DNA of 64,000 nt. Origin: Streptomyces qaidamensis (lineage in GTDB: Bacteria > Actinomycetota > Actinomycetes > Streptomycetales > Streptomycetaceae). Each line of letters starts with the position of its first letter. Within the stretch, counting starts at the first letter, position 1. Shown here piece by piece: positions 43,071 through 51,782 of the stretch. A program made the translations under genes and the position numbers. The stretch lies in the NCBI RefSeq assembly GCF_001611795.1, contig NZ_CP015098.1, positions 496,001 to 560,000 of the forward strand, read 5' to 3'. The notes beneath the pieces were generated by a model. The model ran no database searches and had not been told where the DNA came from. It saw only the letters and a list, made by a program, of their open reading frames with translations.

Positions 43071-44513
43071 GCGGCGCGGGGCGCACAGGGTGCTGAGCCG
43101 TCCGTCGTGCAGCGGCTGGGTGCGCCAGGACGCGGTGAGCGTCCGGTCGGCGAGGGAGCAGGTCAGTGCCAGGCGGTGCGGGGTCTCCAGGAACACCACC
43201 TCCACCGCGAGCGTGCCGGCATCGGTCCAGCCGCCGCTCACCGCGGTCGGGGCGGGTTCCTCGGCGACCGTCCAGCCCTCCCCCGCGAGACGCAGGGTGA
43301 GCCGGTCCGGGCGGTCGGGCCGGTCACCTTCCCCGGTGAGGGTGAGCGTCCAGCCGTCCGCGTCCCGGTCGAGCCCGGCCGACCGGACCGGCCCGGTTTC
43401 CACGGAGGGCGTGAACACGGTAGCCGTCCAGTCCCGCTCCCGCTCCGGGGGTGCGGGACGGCCCGGCGCGGGCGGCAGCGCGAGCCGGCCGAGGCGCTCC
43501 CGCAGCTCCGCGTCGGCGGCTTCGCGGCCGGTCGGCGGCTCGGGTCCGAAGGCGGGCAGCAGATGCTCCCAGACCAGGTTCAGGTACTCCTGCATCCGCT
43601 CGGTCGCCGCGGTCGCCGCGATGACCACGTCGTGCTCCGGCAGCACCAGGCAGAACTGGCCGTAGGCGCCGTCCCCCCGGTAGCCGTGCCGGGACGTCCA
43701 GAACTGGTAGCCGTAGCCCTGGTGCCAGTCCTGCAGGTCCGCGTCTCCCATGGCTCCGGCGGTGGGGGTGCGGGGTCGCGAGGCCCGGGCCGCCCACCCC
43801 GCGGGCAGCAGGCGCTCGCCCTCCCAGAGTCCGTCGTTCAGATACAGCTGGCCGAGCCGGGCCACCGCGTCGGTGGTGGCGTACAGACCGCTGAAGCCGA
43901 GCTCGCGGCCGGTGCGGTCCCGTCGCCAGACCACCTCGCCGATGCCCAGCGGATCCAGCAGCCGGGGCCGAAGGTACTCGGTGAGCGGCTGCCCGCTCCT
44001 GCGCTGGACGATCGCGGCGAGGGTGTAGGTGGTGGGCTGGTTGTAGGCGAAGACGGTGCCGGGGTCGCCGTCCGGCGGCAGCAGGAGGAACCCGCGGACG
44101 GGCTCGGCGGGGTCACCCCCGTAGGCCTCGTCGACGGTCTCACCCCGGTGGCCGCTGGCCATGGACGCCACGTGCCGGACGAGCACGGCCCGGCTGCGCG
44201 GATCGGTGATGTCGGCCTCGAACTCCGGGAAGTACGAGATCACTGGCGCGTCGAAGTCGAGCAGCCCCTCGGCCTCGGCCAGGGCGGCCGCGGTCCCGGT
44301 GAAGCTCTTGCTGAGCGAATACTGCAGGTGGAGGCGTTCGGCGGTGTAGGGCGCCCACCAGCCGGAGGCCACCAGGTGCCCGTGCCGCATGATCATCAGG
44401 CTGTGCGGCTCGATCTCGGGGGCGGCTTCGAGGGCGTCGAGGAAGGCGTGGACGCCGGAGGCGTCGACACCCTGGGCGGCCGGACCGGAAGTCGGCAGGG
44501 GGGAAGCACTCAT
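43062..44513 (-). CDS. Serine hydrolase, class C beta-lactamase family
   Basis: The 483-residue protein has the SxxK motif SLSKSF (near 66), the YxN-type motif in FAYNQPTTY (near 155) and a late HGYRGDGAYGQF in place of the KTG box. No signal peptide is present, so it acts in the cytoplasm or is an esterase rather than a periplasmic beta-lactamase. A C-terminal beta-rich domain (about 360-483) is additional. The ATG at 44513 was chosen; GTG 44528 would add five residues. Confidence 0.88.
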   Translation of the reverse strand: MSASPLPTSGPAAQGVDASGVHAFLDALEAAPEIEPHSLMIMRHGHLVASGWWAPYTAERLHLQYSLSKSFTGTAAALAEAEGLLDFDAPVISYFPEFEADITDPRSRAVLVRHVASMASGHRGETVDEAYGGDPAEPVRGFLLLPPDGDPGTVFAYNQPTTYTLAAIVQRRSGQPLTEYLRPRLLDPLGIGEVVWRRDRTGRELGFSGLYATTDAVARLGQLYLNDGLWEGERLLPAGWAARASRPRTPTAGAMGDADLQDWHQGYGYQFWTSRHGYRGDGAYGQFCLVLPEHDVVIAATAATERMQEYLNLVWEHLLPAFGPEPPTGREAADAELRERLGRLALPPAPGRPAPPERERDWTATVFTPSVETGPVRSAGLDRDADGWTLTLTGEGDRPDRPDRLTLRLAGEGWTVAEEPAPTAVSGGWTDAGTLAVEVVFLETPHRLALTCSLADRTLTASWRTQPLHDGRLSTLCAPRRSV

Positions 44514-44585
44514 GGATGCATCCTGCACCCGTCGGCGACCTTGATCGAGCTGTTTCCGGGCCCGCTGTCAGGGGACTCGCCGGTC

Positions 44586-45557
44586 ATGGTGCAAATCGGA
44601 TACACGATGATGACCGAGCAGGCCGGCCCCCGTGACCTCGTCAACCACGTGGTCCGGGCCGAGGAGGCCGGCTTCGACTTCTCGGTGACCTCCGACCACT
44701 ACTTCCCGTGGCTGCGCTCGCAGGGCCATTCGCCGTACGCGTGGGCCGTGCTCGGCGCGGCCGCCCAGGCCACGTCACGTATCCCGCTGATGACGTACGT
44801 GACGTGCCCGACGTTCCGCTACCACCCCGCGGTGGTGGCGCAGAAGGCGGCGACGCTGCAGTTGCTGTCCGAGGGCCGGTTCCGGCTGGGACTGGGCTCG
44901 GGCGAGAACCTCAACGAGCACGTCGTGGGCGGCGGCTGGCCCTCCGTCGATGTACGGCACGAGATGTTCGAGGAGGCCGTGGAGATCATCCGCGCCCTCT
45001 TCAAGGGCGGGCACGTCAACCATCGCGGCACGCACTTCGACGTGGAATCGGCCCGGCTGTGGGACCTGCCGGACGAGGCGCCGCCGATCGGTGTCGCCGT
45101 GTCGGGTGAGCGGTCGTGTGAACTCGCGGGGCGGCTCGGTGACCTGGTGATCGCCACGGAGCCCAAGGCCGGGCTGCTGGAGGCTTTCGACCGGCACGGC
45201 GGCCAGGGCAAGCCCCGGGTCGGCCAGCTGCCGGTCTGCTACGACCCCGACCGGGACACGGCCGTCAAGCGGGCGCACTCCCAGTTCCGCTGGTTCGGCA
45301 GTGGCTGGAAGGTCAACTCGGAGCTGCCCCACCCGGATTCCTTCGAGGCGGCGACCCAGTTCGTCACGCAGGACGACGTCGCCGACGCCATCCCGTGCGG
45401 TGACGACCCGGACGCGTTCGTCGAGGCCGTCCGCCCGTACGCCGAAGCCGGGTTCACCGAGGTCGCCCTCGTCCAGATCGGTGGCGAGTCACAGTCGGCG
45501 TATCTGGACTGGTCGGAGAAGACGCTGCTGCCCGCGCTGCGCGACGCGTTCGGCTGA
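44586..45557 (+). CDS. F420-dependent LLM-class oxidoreductase
   Basis: The 323-residue protein is a luciferase-like TIM barrel of the F420-dependent type (TIGR03557-like): MVQIGYTMMTEQAGPRDLV, DHYFPWLRSQGHSP, GLGSGENLNEH. Residues such as DHYFPW resemble the cofactor-proximal site of F420-dependent glucose-6-phosphate dehydrogenase. The true substrate is unknown. It is divergent from the serine hydrolase gene and its 3' end overlaps the convergent zinc-ribbon gene. Confidence 0.88.
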   Translation: MVQIGYTMMTEQAGPRDLVNHVVRAEEAGFDFSVTSDHYFPWLRSQGHSPYAWAVLGAAAQATSRIPLMTYVTCPTFRYHPAVVAQKAATLQLLSEGRFRLGLGSGENLNEHVVGGGWPSVDVRHEMFEEAVEIIRALFKGGHVNHRGTHFDVESARLWDLPDEAPPIGVAVSGERSCELAGRLGDLVIATEPKAGLLEAFDRHGGQGKPRVGQLPVCYDPDRDTAVKRAHSQFRWFGSGWKVNSELPHPDSFEAATQFVTQDDVADAIPCGDDPDAFVEAVRPYAEAGFTEVALVQIGGESQSAYLDWSEKTLLPALRDAFG

Positions 45558-46149
45558 AGCTCTCGGCCAGCGCCTCGACGGCCTCTTCCGCCGACCGAGC
45601 CCTCCGCCCCGGAGGGCTCTTCTTCACGATGGCGCTCACCCGCTGGGCCTCCTCCGCCGTGGGCAGGAACCCGGCGAGCAGCAGCGGCAGCACCAGCCGC
45701 CGGACGAGCACTTCGCTCTCCGAGGTGACCTGCGGCCTGCGCACCACCGAGACGTTGACCCGGATCGCGTGTTCGTTGCCGGGCGGGACGCCGGGGCGGT
45801 CCGTCTCGATCGCGGCGTAGCGGAAGCCGTGCGCCAGGTCGCAGGCCGGGCAGCCGGCCGGGCCTCGGGCGAGCCGGCCGCCGCAGTCGGGGCACACCAG
45901 CCGGTCGAGGGCGGCGTCCACGATCCGCCAGTCGTGCCGGTGCGGTTCGGCCGCGACCATTCCGGCCAGCGCCCTCTCTTGATCGCCGCCCGCGACGGTG
46001 TCCCACTGGCGCAGGAAGGCGGCCCACGCCCCCTCGACGACGCCGTCCACGAGGACACGGCAGACGGCACAGGCGGGGGCACCTCCGTGCACGTGACCGC
46101 CGCACTGCGTACAGCGGCGCAGCGTGACGTCCGTCTCCTGTCGCACCAT
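45454..46149 (-). CDS. Zinc-ribbon protein of unknown function
   Basis: The 231-residue protein has two zinc ribbons: CTQCGG with CAVC (about 13-31) and CPDCGG with CPAC (about 86-103). The middle is soluble and the Arg/Ser/Ala-rich C terminus is disordered. Its last 104 bp overlap the convergent oxidoreductase gene and its coding sequence contains that gene's hairpin terminator. An ATG at 46158 would add three residues. The function is not recognised. Confidence 0.7.
   Translation of the reverse strand: MVRQETDVTLRRCTQCGGHVHGGAPACAVCRVLVDGVVEGAWAAFLRQWDTVAGGDQERALAGMVAAEPHRHDWRIVDAALDRLVCPDCGGRLARGPAGCPACDLAHGFRYAAIETDRPGVPPGNEHAIRVNVSVVRRPQVTSESEVLVRRLVLPLLLAGFLPTAEEAQRVSAIVKKSPPGRRARSAEEAVEALAESFSRTRRAARAAASSPTSPDTPTVTRHRSGRGRPR
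45597..45619 (+). terminator. Hairpin terminator of the LLM oxidoreductase gene
   Basis: GAGCCCTCCG pairs with CGGAGGGCTC around a CCC loop (10-bp stem) and is followed by TCTTCTT. It lies 40 bp after the oxidoreductase stop, inside the coding sequence of the convergent zinc-ribbon gene. Confidence 0.75.
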
Positions 46150-46299
46150 GCCCAGCATCGTCGCGCACGCGCGCCCGGTGGGGACAACGGTTTTCGGACG
46201 GGCCCCCGCCTGGGGGTGAACAACGAGGTCAGCGGGTGCCGCTAGGCTTCCGTGCGCACCTCGTGCCGTCCCGTCCGCCCCGCCTCAGGAGAGTCGTCC

Positions 46300-47340
46300 G
46301 TGACCGTTGCCATCACTCCGCCCGAGACGTCCCCCGCCGCCCCGGCGCCCGTCTCCGACCCCATCGCGCGGGACGCGCGGGAGTTCGGGGCCTACGCCCG
46401 GACCGGCGGGTGGGCCTTCGGGCTGAAGGTGGCGCGCAGTGTGCGGCCCGGCGGGCAGGGCGCGGACGAGACGCCGAAGGTGTCCGCGAGGGAGTTCGCG
46501 GAACTCGCCGGCTGCTCCCCGGAGCGGGTCATGCGCTACTACAAGGCGTGGGACCGGGCGGCCGACGACGGGATGGTCCCGCACTTCGAGGCGCTGACGC
46601 CCGGTCAGGAGGTAGACCTGCCGGACGCCGACGTGTGGCTGAGCTACTACGTCTCCCGCAACAGCGCGACCTCCGAGCGCGGCACCGCCATCAGCGAGGC
46701 CGCCGAGGCGGAGGGAATCCGGCCCACGAAGGCCCTGGAGGTCGCGGAGAACCCCACCGCCCTGCGCGCCGCGATCCTCGCCGACCCCTCCACCGCCCGC
46801 GCGGCCCGTCAGGCCCTGCTGGACCGGGTCCGCGAGGACCCCGACCTCCAGTCGGAGCTGGCCCGGGACGTGGTGCGCACCGACGAGCTGAAGAAGGCCG
46901 TCGCCGGGGAGAGCAGGGCCGCCGACCGGATCGGCTATGTGCGCCAGATCGCCGAGTCGGGGCAGATCAGGACGCCCGCCGGGCAGACCGTCGACGCGCC
47001 CGCCGATCTGCGGCAGGAGGCCGAGCGGCACCTGTCGCTCCTCGACGAGCTGGACGAGGGCGAGGACGCCGGCGAGTGGGCCGCCGAGGCCTACGACACG
47101 ATGAAGTCCCTCGTCGTCGAGGTCGTGGAGACCGATCCCGGGCTGCGGGTGCAGGAGCGGCGCACGAAGTTCTACAGCAGCCTGCAGAAGGCGACCAAGG
47201 TGTTCGAGGAGCTGACCTTCGACGACGCCGGGGAGTTCTACGAGGACGACATGGTGCAGCGTCTGGAGGATCTGCAGCGGGCCGTCGCCGTCTGCATCGA
47301 GTCGCTGCGCGGTGCTCGCGGGAATCACCCGGTCGGCTGA
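46300..47340 (+). CDS. HTH-containing protein of unknown function
   Basis: The 346-residue protein contains a helix-turn-helix-like segment (about 60-90: VSAREFAELAGCSPERVMRYYKAWDRA) and a long, charged, helical remainder with no enzyme motif. The N-terminal 25 residues are Pro/Ala-rich. The GTG start has CAGGAGAG 6 nt upstream. It precedes an SsgA-like gene by 62 bp in the same direction, so both may share a transcript. A DNA-binding role is inferred only from the HTH-like segment. Confidence 0.72.
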   Translation: MTVAITPPETSPAAPAPVSDPIARDAREFGAYARTGGWAFGLKVARSVRPGGQGADETPKVSAREFAELAGCSPERVMRYYKAWDRAADDGMVPHFEALTPGQEVDLPDADVWLSYYVSRNSATSERGTAISEAAEAEGIRPTKALEVAENPTALRAAILADPSTARAARQALLDRVREDPDLQSELARDVVRTDELKKAVAGESRAADRIGYVRQIAESGQIRTPAGQTVDAPADLRQEAERHLSLLDELDEGEDAGEWAAEAYDTMKSLVVEVVETDPGLRVQERRTKFYSSLQKATKVFEELTFDDAGEFYEDDMVQRLEDLQRAVAVCIESLRGARGNHPVG

Positions 47341-47402
47341 GCATTCCGGCGGGATCGGGGGTACTAGAGGGCTCTACGTCGGTTCTTCCCGGAGGCCCCC
47401 TC

Positions 47403-47828
47403 GTGAACTCGTTCGTCCACAAGACCCTGGTGGTGCAGCTCCAGGCGGGTGACACGGACCGTTTCTCCGTGCTCGCGCACCTGAGCTACGACGCCGCGGA
47501 CCCGTTCGCCGTCACCGTGGTCTTCAGCCACGACGGCCGCGTTCTCGCCCGGTGGCAGCTTGACCGGGAGATGCTCGGTGAGGCGCTGCGGCGTCCGGTG
47601 GGGGTGGGCGACGTGCGGATGCGCCCTCAGGCGCGGGGCATGTGGCAGGAGCTGCGCATGGAGTTCCTCGGCGACGCCCGCGCCGACGGGGGACGGCATC
47701 ACGCGGTGGTGTTCGCGTGGGCGCCGGGGTTCGCCGCGTTCCTGCGCGAGACGTACGAGGTGGTGCAGCCGGGCCGCGAGGAGGTGCACGTCGACGACTT
47801 CCTGGCGGGCGTCCTCGCCGGGGGCTGA
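47403..47828 (+). CDS. SsgA-like protein (SALP), sporulation/cell division regulator
   Basis: The 141-residue protein fits the SALP family in size and sequence: LSYDAADPFAVTVVF, VLARWQLDREML, DVRMRPQ and FLRETYEVVQPGREE. SALPs are found only in sporulating Actinobacteria, where they help place FtsZ, control septum maturation or guide peptidoglycan turnover at spore separation. Which paralogue this is cannot be settled by eye. GGAGG precedes the GTG start. A perfect bidirectional hairpin follows the gene. Confidence 0.92.
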   Translation: MNSFVHKTLVVQLQAGDTDRFSVLAHLSYDAADPFAVTVVFSHDGRVLARWQLDREMLGEALRRPVGVGDVRMRPQARGMWQELRMEFLGDARADGGRHHAVVFAWAPGFAAFLRETYEVVQPGREEVHVDDFLAGVLAGG

Positions 47829-47850
47829 AGCAGGGCGAACTGTTTCGCGA

Positions 47851-47880
47851 GGAGCCCGCTGCCGGCCGGCAGCGGGCTCC
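47851..47880. terminator. 30-bp perfect palindrome, bidirectional terminator
   Basis: GGAGCCCGCTGCCGG is followed directly by its exact complement, giving a 13-bp stem with a four-base loop. It lies in the 58-bp gap between the convergent SALP and DUF6328 genes. Confidence 0.8.
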
Positions 47881-47886
47881 GTACCG

Positions 47887-48384
47887 TCACCTCGACGTGT
47901 ATCGGTGCCGCGTCCACAGCGGCAGGACGAACCAGCACAGCAGGTACCAGGCGACCACCCCGGCGACGAGGAAGGGCACGAAGCCGTCGTGCGTGGCCAC
48001 GCGCAGGATCAGCAGCAGCGAAGAGGTCGTCGTGGCGAGCAGCAGCACGAGGCCGAGCAGGGTGAGCCGGGAGGCCAGCTGCACCGCCTGGGGCTTGACG
48101 CGCCGCCCGGAGACGAGGCGGTGCAGGGACACCGGGCCTATGAGCGCCCCGGTCGCGCAGGCGCCCAGGACGACCGTCACGAGGTAGATCGTCTGGTCGG
48201 TGCCGGAGAGGTCGTCGTACTTCTCGGTGAACACCACGGTGAGCAGAAAGCCGAACAGGATCTGTACGCCCATCTGCGCTACGCGGACCTCCTGGATGAG
48301 CTCCTGCCACATCCGGTCCGCTCTCTCCTCCTCCGTCTCGTTGCGCCCCCGGCGCATCGCCCCGCCCTCTGCCGCGTCCACCAC
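47887..48384 (-). CDS. DUF6328-like four-helix membrane protein
   Basis: The 165-residue protein has an acidic N terminus (RNETEEERADRMWQELIQEVRV) followed by about four membrane helices ending at residue 160. The pattern, including QMGVQILFGFLLTVVFTEKY, matches DUF6328 proteins, which have no known function. The start is GTG 48384 because GGGAGGA lies 5 nt upstream; an internal ATG at 48357 lacks such a site. Confidence 0.8.
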   Translation of the reverse strand: MVDAAEGGAMRRGRNETEEERADRMWQELIQEVRVAQMGVQILFGFLLTVVFTEKYDDLSGTDQTIYLVTVVLGACATGALIGPVSLHRLVSGRRVKPQAVQLASRLTLLGLVLLLATTTSSLLLILRVATHDGFVPFLVAGVVAWYLLCWFVLPLWTRHRYTSR

Positions 48385-48532
48385 TGTTTCCTCCCGGTGA
48401 GAGACCTGAGCCCTCCTCTTTCCCGGGTTCCCCGTAACAACTCGTCGTCCCGGAGATCGCTGCGGTTTGAGCGATCGGGGGGCGGTTACACGGACGGCTC
48501 GAATGACGCAGGCTTGAGGAGGTCGTGGACGC

Positions 48533-48880
48533 ATGTCCGGTACGCAGCTCACCGTGACGCTCAGCGGCGGAGGCGCCGATGACGCGCGAGCGGTCGTCCG
48601 CGCCCTGGAGGGCACCTTCGGGGCGCCGGACGAGCTTCCCGCCGACGAAAACGCGACGGTGCATACGGCGACCTTCGACGGGGAGGGGGAGACGGGCCCA
48701 GCCGGCGGTGGCGGGGAGGTTTCCGGGCGACTGTCCGCACCCGTGACCGTCACCGTGCAAGGCACCCCCGAGGCCGTGCGGCGGGCGAGCGACACGCTCA
48801 CCCGGGCGTTCACGGCACGCGACGACGGGGCCGCCTCCGGCGACCAGGAGCAGGAGAGGGAGCTGCTCCTGGAGCCGTGA
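48533..48880 (+). CDS. Small hypothetical protein
   Basis: The 115-residue protein begins MSGTQLTVTLSGGGADDARA and is acidic with a Gly-rich centre. A beta-alpha-beta ACT- or ferredoxin-like fold is possible but not established. GAGGAGGT lies 8 nt before the ATG. The divergent DUF6328 gene may share its promoter region. The function is unknown. Confidence 0.7.
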   Translation: MSGTQLTVTLSGGGADDARAVVRALEGTFGAPDELPADENATVHTATFDGEGETGPAGGGGEVSGRLSAPVTVTVQGTPEAVRRASDTLTRAFTARDDGAASGDQEQERELLLEP

Positions 48881-48904
48881 GAACCGGAGATGTGAGAACC
48901 AGTC

Positions 48905-49888
48905 TCACCAGCGGGATTCGACCTGGTCCTTGATCCGCCGGTCGTAGAGGTCGCGGATCGCCGTGAGCGTCTCGCCGGGCAGCCCCGGGAGGCGGGCGGC
49001 GGCCGCGTTGGCCCGGGCCTGCTCGGGCGAGCGCGCGCCGGGGATCACGGTCGTGACGCCGGGCTGCTCGACGATCCAGCGCAGGGCCAGCTGGGCCGGG
49101 GTGTACCCCTCGGGGGCGAGCGCCGCGAACTCGGCGGCGGCCTCCACACCGGTGGCGTAGTCGACGCCGGAGAAGGTCTCGCCCTGGTCGAAGGCCTCGC
49201 CGTGCCGGTTGTAGGTGCGGTGGTCGTTCTCCGGGAAGACGGTGTCCCGGGTGTACTTGCCCGACAGCAGGCCGGAGGCCAGCGGGACGCGGGCGATGAT
49301 GCCGACTCCGGCCGCACGGGCGGCGGGGAGCACCTCGCGCAGCGGCTTCATGCGGAACGGGTTCAGGATGATCTGCACGCTCGCCACGTTCGGCCGGGCG
49401 ATCGCGGTCAGCGCTTCTTCGCAGGTCTCGACGCTGACGCCGTACGCGGCGACGCGCTCCTCCTCGACCAGGGTGTCCAGGGCGTCGAACACCTCGTCCG
49501 TGGAGTAGACGGGCGTCGGCGGGCAGTGCAGCTGCACCAGGTCGATCCGGTCGACACCGAGGTTGCGCCGGGAGCGGTCGTTCCAGGCGCGGAAGTTGTC
49601 GAGCACGTAGTTGGCGGGGATCTGGTCGACCCGGCGGCCCATCTTCGTGGCGACCATGACGTGCAGGTCCGGGCGGCCGCTGAGGAACGCGGCGATGGTC
49701 TGCTCGCTGCGGCCGTCGCCGTACACGTCGGCGGTGTCGAAGAAGGTCACCCCGGCCTCGGCCGCCGTCTCCAGTACCGCGAGGGCTTCCTTGTCGTCGA
49801 CGTCTCCCCAGTCGGCTCCCAGCTGCCAGGTGCCCAGACCGATGACGGAGGCGTGCTGACCCGACCTGTCGAATGTGCGCTCGTCCAT
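48905..49888 (-). CDS. Aldo/keto reductase
   Basis: The 327-residue TIM-barrel enzyme has the catalytic Asp-Tyr pair (FFDTADVYGDGRSEQ, near 50-64), the family lysine in VATKMG, and the NADPH-binding motif TVIPGARSPEQARAN near the C terminus. It resembles the YdhF/general stress protein 69 type. No Shine-Dalgarno site precedes the ATG at 49888; CAGACT lies 7 nt upstream, suggesting a leaderless message. The substrate is unknown. Confidence 0.9.
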   Translation of the reverse strand: MDERTFDRSGQHASVIGLGTWQLGADWGDVDDKEALAVLETAAEAGVTFFDTADVYGDGRSEQTIAAFLSGRPDLHVMVATKMGRRVDQIPANYVLDNFRAWNDRSRRNLGVDRIDLVQLHCPPTPVYSTDEVFDALDTLVEEERVAAYGVSVETCEEALTAIARPNVASVQIILNPFRMKPLREVLPAARAAGVGIIARVPLASGLLSGKYTRDTVFPENDHRTYNRHGEAFDQGETFSGVDYATGVEAAAEFAALAPEGYTPAQLALRWIVEQPGVTTVIPGARSPEQARANAAAARLPGLPGETLTAIRDLYDRRIKDQVESRW

Positions 49889-50013
49889 GGGCGTCAGTCT
49901 GTCACCCGTCACGGCGCCGCGTGGAACGTTCTGCTCCGGCTCGTCGAGCCCCCACGATTCACTCACACGGGTGAATCGATGCGACAGGAACACGTCACGT
50001 GTCAACGGGCCTC

Positions 50014-50026
50014 TAGCGTGACGCCG
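50014..50026 (+). promoter_or_regulatory. Leaderless promoter of the FAD oxidase gene
   Basis: TAGCGT (50014-50019) lies 7 nt before the in-frame GTG at 50027. This supports the shorter start, which places the twin-arginine motif about 16 residues from the N terminus. Confidence 0.5.
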
Positions 50027-51754
50027 GTGACTACCGGTTCAACGAACGACAACCCGTCCGAAGCGTCGCCCTGGACCCGCCGGGGTTTCCTCCTCGGCGC
50101 CACCGCCCTGGCCGCGTTGCCCGGTCTGCCGGCGGATCCCGCGGCCGCCGCCGCGGAGTTGCCGGACTTCCCGGCCGACGTCGCGCTGTACCGCTCGGCG
50201 TACCGCAACTGGGTCGGTGAGATCACCGCCGACGGTCTGTGGGCGTGTGCTCCGGACGGCCCGGACCAAGTGGTCGCCGTCGTCAACTGGGCGTGGCGGC
50301 AGGGGTGGCGGGTGCGCGCCCGGGGCGCCGCACACGGCTGGTCGCCGCTGACGGTGACGGAGGGAACACCGTCCGGGGCCCCGGTCCTCCTGGTCGACAC
50401 CGCGGTCCACCTCACGGACCTCGCCCTGGACTCCCGGACCGCGGTGCGCGCCGGGACCGGCGTGACCATGGAGGACCTGCTCGCCTTCCTGGAGGAGCAC
50501 GGCCTCGGTATCACCGCGGCACCCGCTCCCGGCGTGCTCACCCTGGGCGGCGTCCTGGCCGTCGACGGCCACGGCACGGCCGTCCCCGCGCGGGGCGAGC
50601 AGCGGCAGCCCGGGCACACCTACGGCTCGCTCAGCAACCTGATCCTGTCCCTCACGGCCGTGGTGTGGGACGACGGGGCCGGTGCGTACGTGCTGCGCAC
50701 CTTCCAGCGCGACGGGGCGGACTGCGCCGCTCTGCTGACCCATCTCGGGCGGTCCCTGGTCACCGAGGTGGTGCTGCGCGTCGGCGCGAACACGAACCTG
50801 CGGTGCGTGAGCCGCACGGACATCCCGGCCGGGGAGCTGTTCGCCGCGCCCGGCTCGGACGACGGGCGGACGTTCGCGGGCTTCCTGGACGAGGCGGGGC
50901 GGGTCGAGGCGATCTGGTTCGCCTTCACCGAGCATCCCTGGCTGAAGGTGTGGAGCGTCTCCCCCACCCGGCCGCTGACCTCGCGGAAGGTGACCCGGCC
51001 GTACAACTATCCGTTCTCCGACAACGTCCCCACGCCGGTGGCGGAGCTGGTCGGCCGGATGACGTCGGAGGCCGCCTGGTACCTCGCGCCGGTGCTCGGC
51101 ACCGCTCAGTACGAGGCCGCCACGCTCGGGCTGGTGACGACGCTGTCCGCCGACCTCTGGGGGCCCTCCAAGAACACGCTGCTGTATCTGAAGCCGACCA
51201 CGCTGCAGGTGCACGCCAACGGCTACGCGGTCCTCACCGCGCGGGACGGGGTGCAGCGGGTCGTCTCCGAGTTCGCCGCGTTCTACCGGGAGCGGCTGAC
51301 GGCGTACGCCGCCCGAGGCAGCTTCCCGGTCAACGGCTCGGTGGAGATCCGGGTGACCGGCCTGGACGACCCGGCCGCCACCGGCGTGGCCGGGGCCCGT
51401 CCGCCGCTGCTGTCGGCGCTCCGGCCGCCCGAGGACCACCCCGAATGGGACACGGCCGTGTGGCTGGACGTCCTGACACTGCCGGGCACCCCGGACGCGG
51501 AGGCGTTCCTGCGCGAGATCGAGCGGTTCCTGTTGCGTACGTTCGACGGCGGGTCCGCGCTCACCCGGGTGGAGTGGTCCAAGGGGTGGGCGTACACGGA
51601 CGACGACGTGTGGAGCGACCAGGAGGTGCTGGGCGACGTTGTCCCGGCGGCGGTCGGCCCGGCCGCGTGGGCGCAGGCGCGCGCCGCGCTGGACCGGCTC
51701 GATCCGCACCACGTGTACGGCAACGCCTTCCTGGACCGGCTGTTCGGCCCCTAG
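50027..51754 (+). CDS. Tat-exported FAD-linked oxidase, cholesterol-oxidase (VAO) family
   Basis: The 575-residue protein has a twin-arginine signal (TRRGFLLGATALAALPGL) and a VAO-type FAD domain (PDQVVAVVNWAWRQGWRVRARGAAHGWSPL; GVLTLGGVLAVDGHGT). The C-terminal half resembles the cholesterol-oxidase type II substrate-binding domain (LDRLDPHHVYGNAFLDRLF at the end). The substrate may be a sterol, sugar lactone or other alcohol. An ATG at 49979 would add 16 residues; the TAGCGT box 7 nt before GTG 50027 favours the shorter form. Confidence 0.85.
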   Translation: MTTGSTNDNPSEASPWTRRGFLLGATALAALPGLPADPAAAAAELPDFPADVALYRSAYRNWVGEITADGLWACAPDGPDQVVAVVNWAWRQGWRVRARGAAHGWSPLTVTEGTPSGAPVLLVDTAVHLTDLALDSRTAVRAGTGVTMEDLLAFLEEHGLGITAAPAPGVLTLGGVLAVDGHGTAVPARGEQRQPGHTYGSLSNLILSLTAVVWDDGAGAYVLRTFQRDGADCAALLTHLGRSLVTEVVLRVGANTNLRCVSRTDIPAGELFAAPGSDDGRTFAGFLDEAGRVEAIWFAFTEHPWLKVWSVSPTRPLTSRKVTRPYNYPFSDNVPTPVAELVGRMTSEAAWYLAPVLGTAQYEAATLGLVTTLSADLWGPSKNTLLYLKPTTLQVHANGYAVLTARDGVQRVVSEFAAFYRERLTAYAARGSFPVNGSVEIRVTGLDDPAATGVAGARPPLLSALRPPEDHPEWDTAVWLDVLTLPGTPDAEAFLREIERFLLRTFDGGSALTRVEWSKGWAYTDDDVWSDQEVLGDVVPAAVGPAAWAQARAALDRLDPHHVYGNAFLDRLFGP

Positions 51755-51782
51755 GGGCCGAGGTACCTGCACGGTCGGGGCG

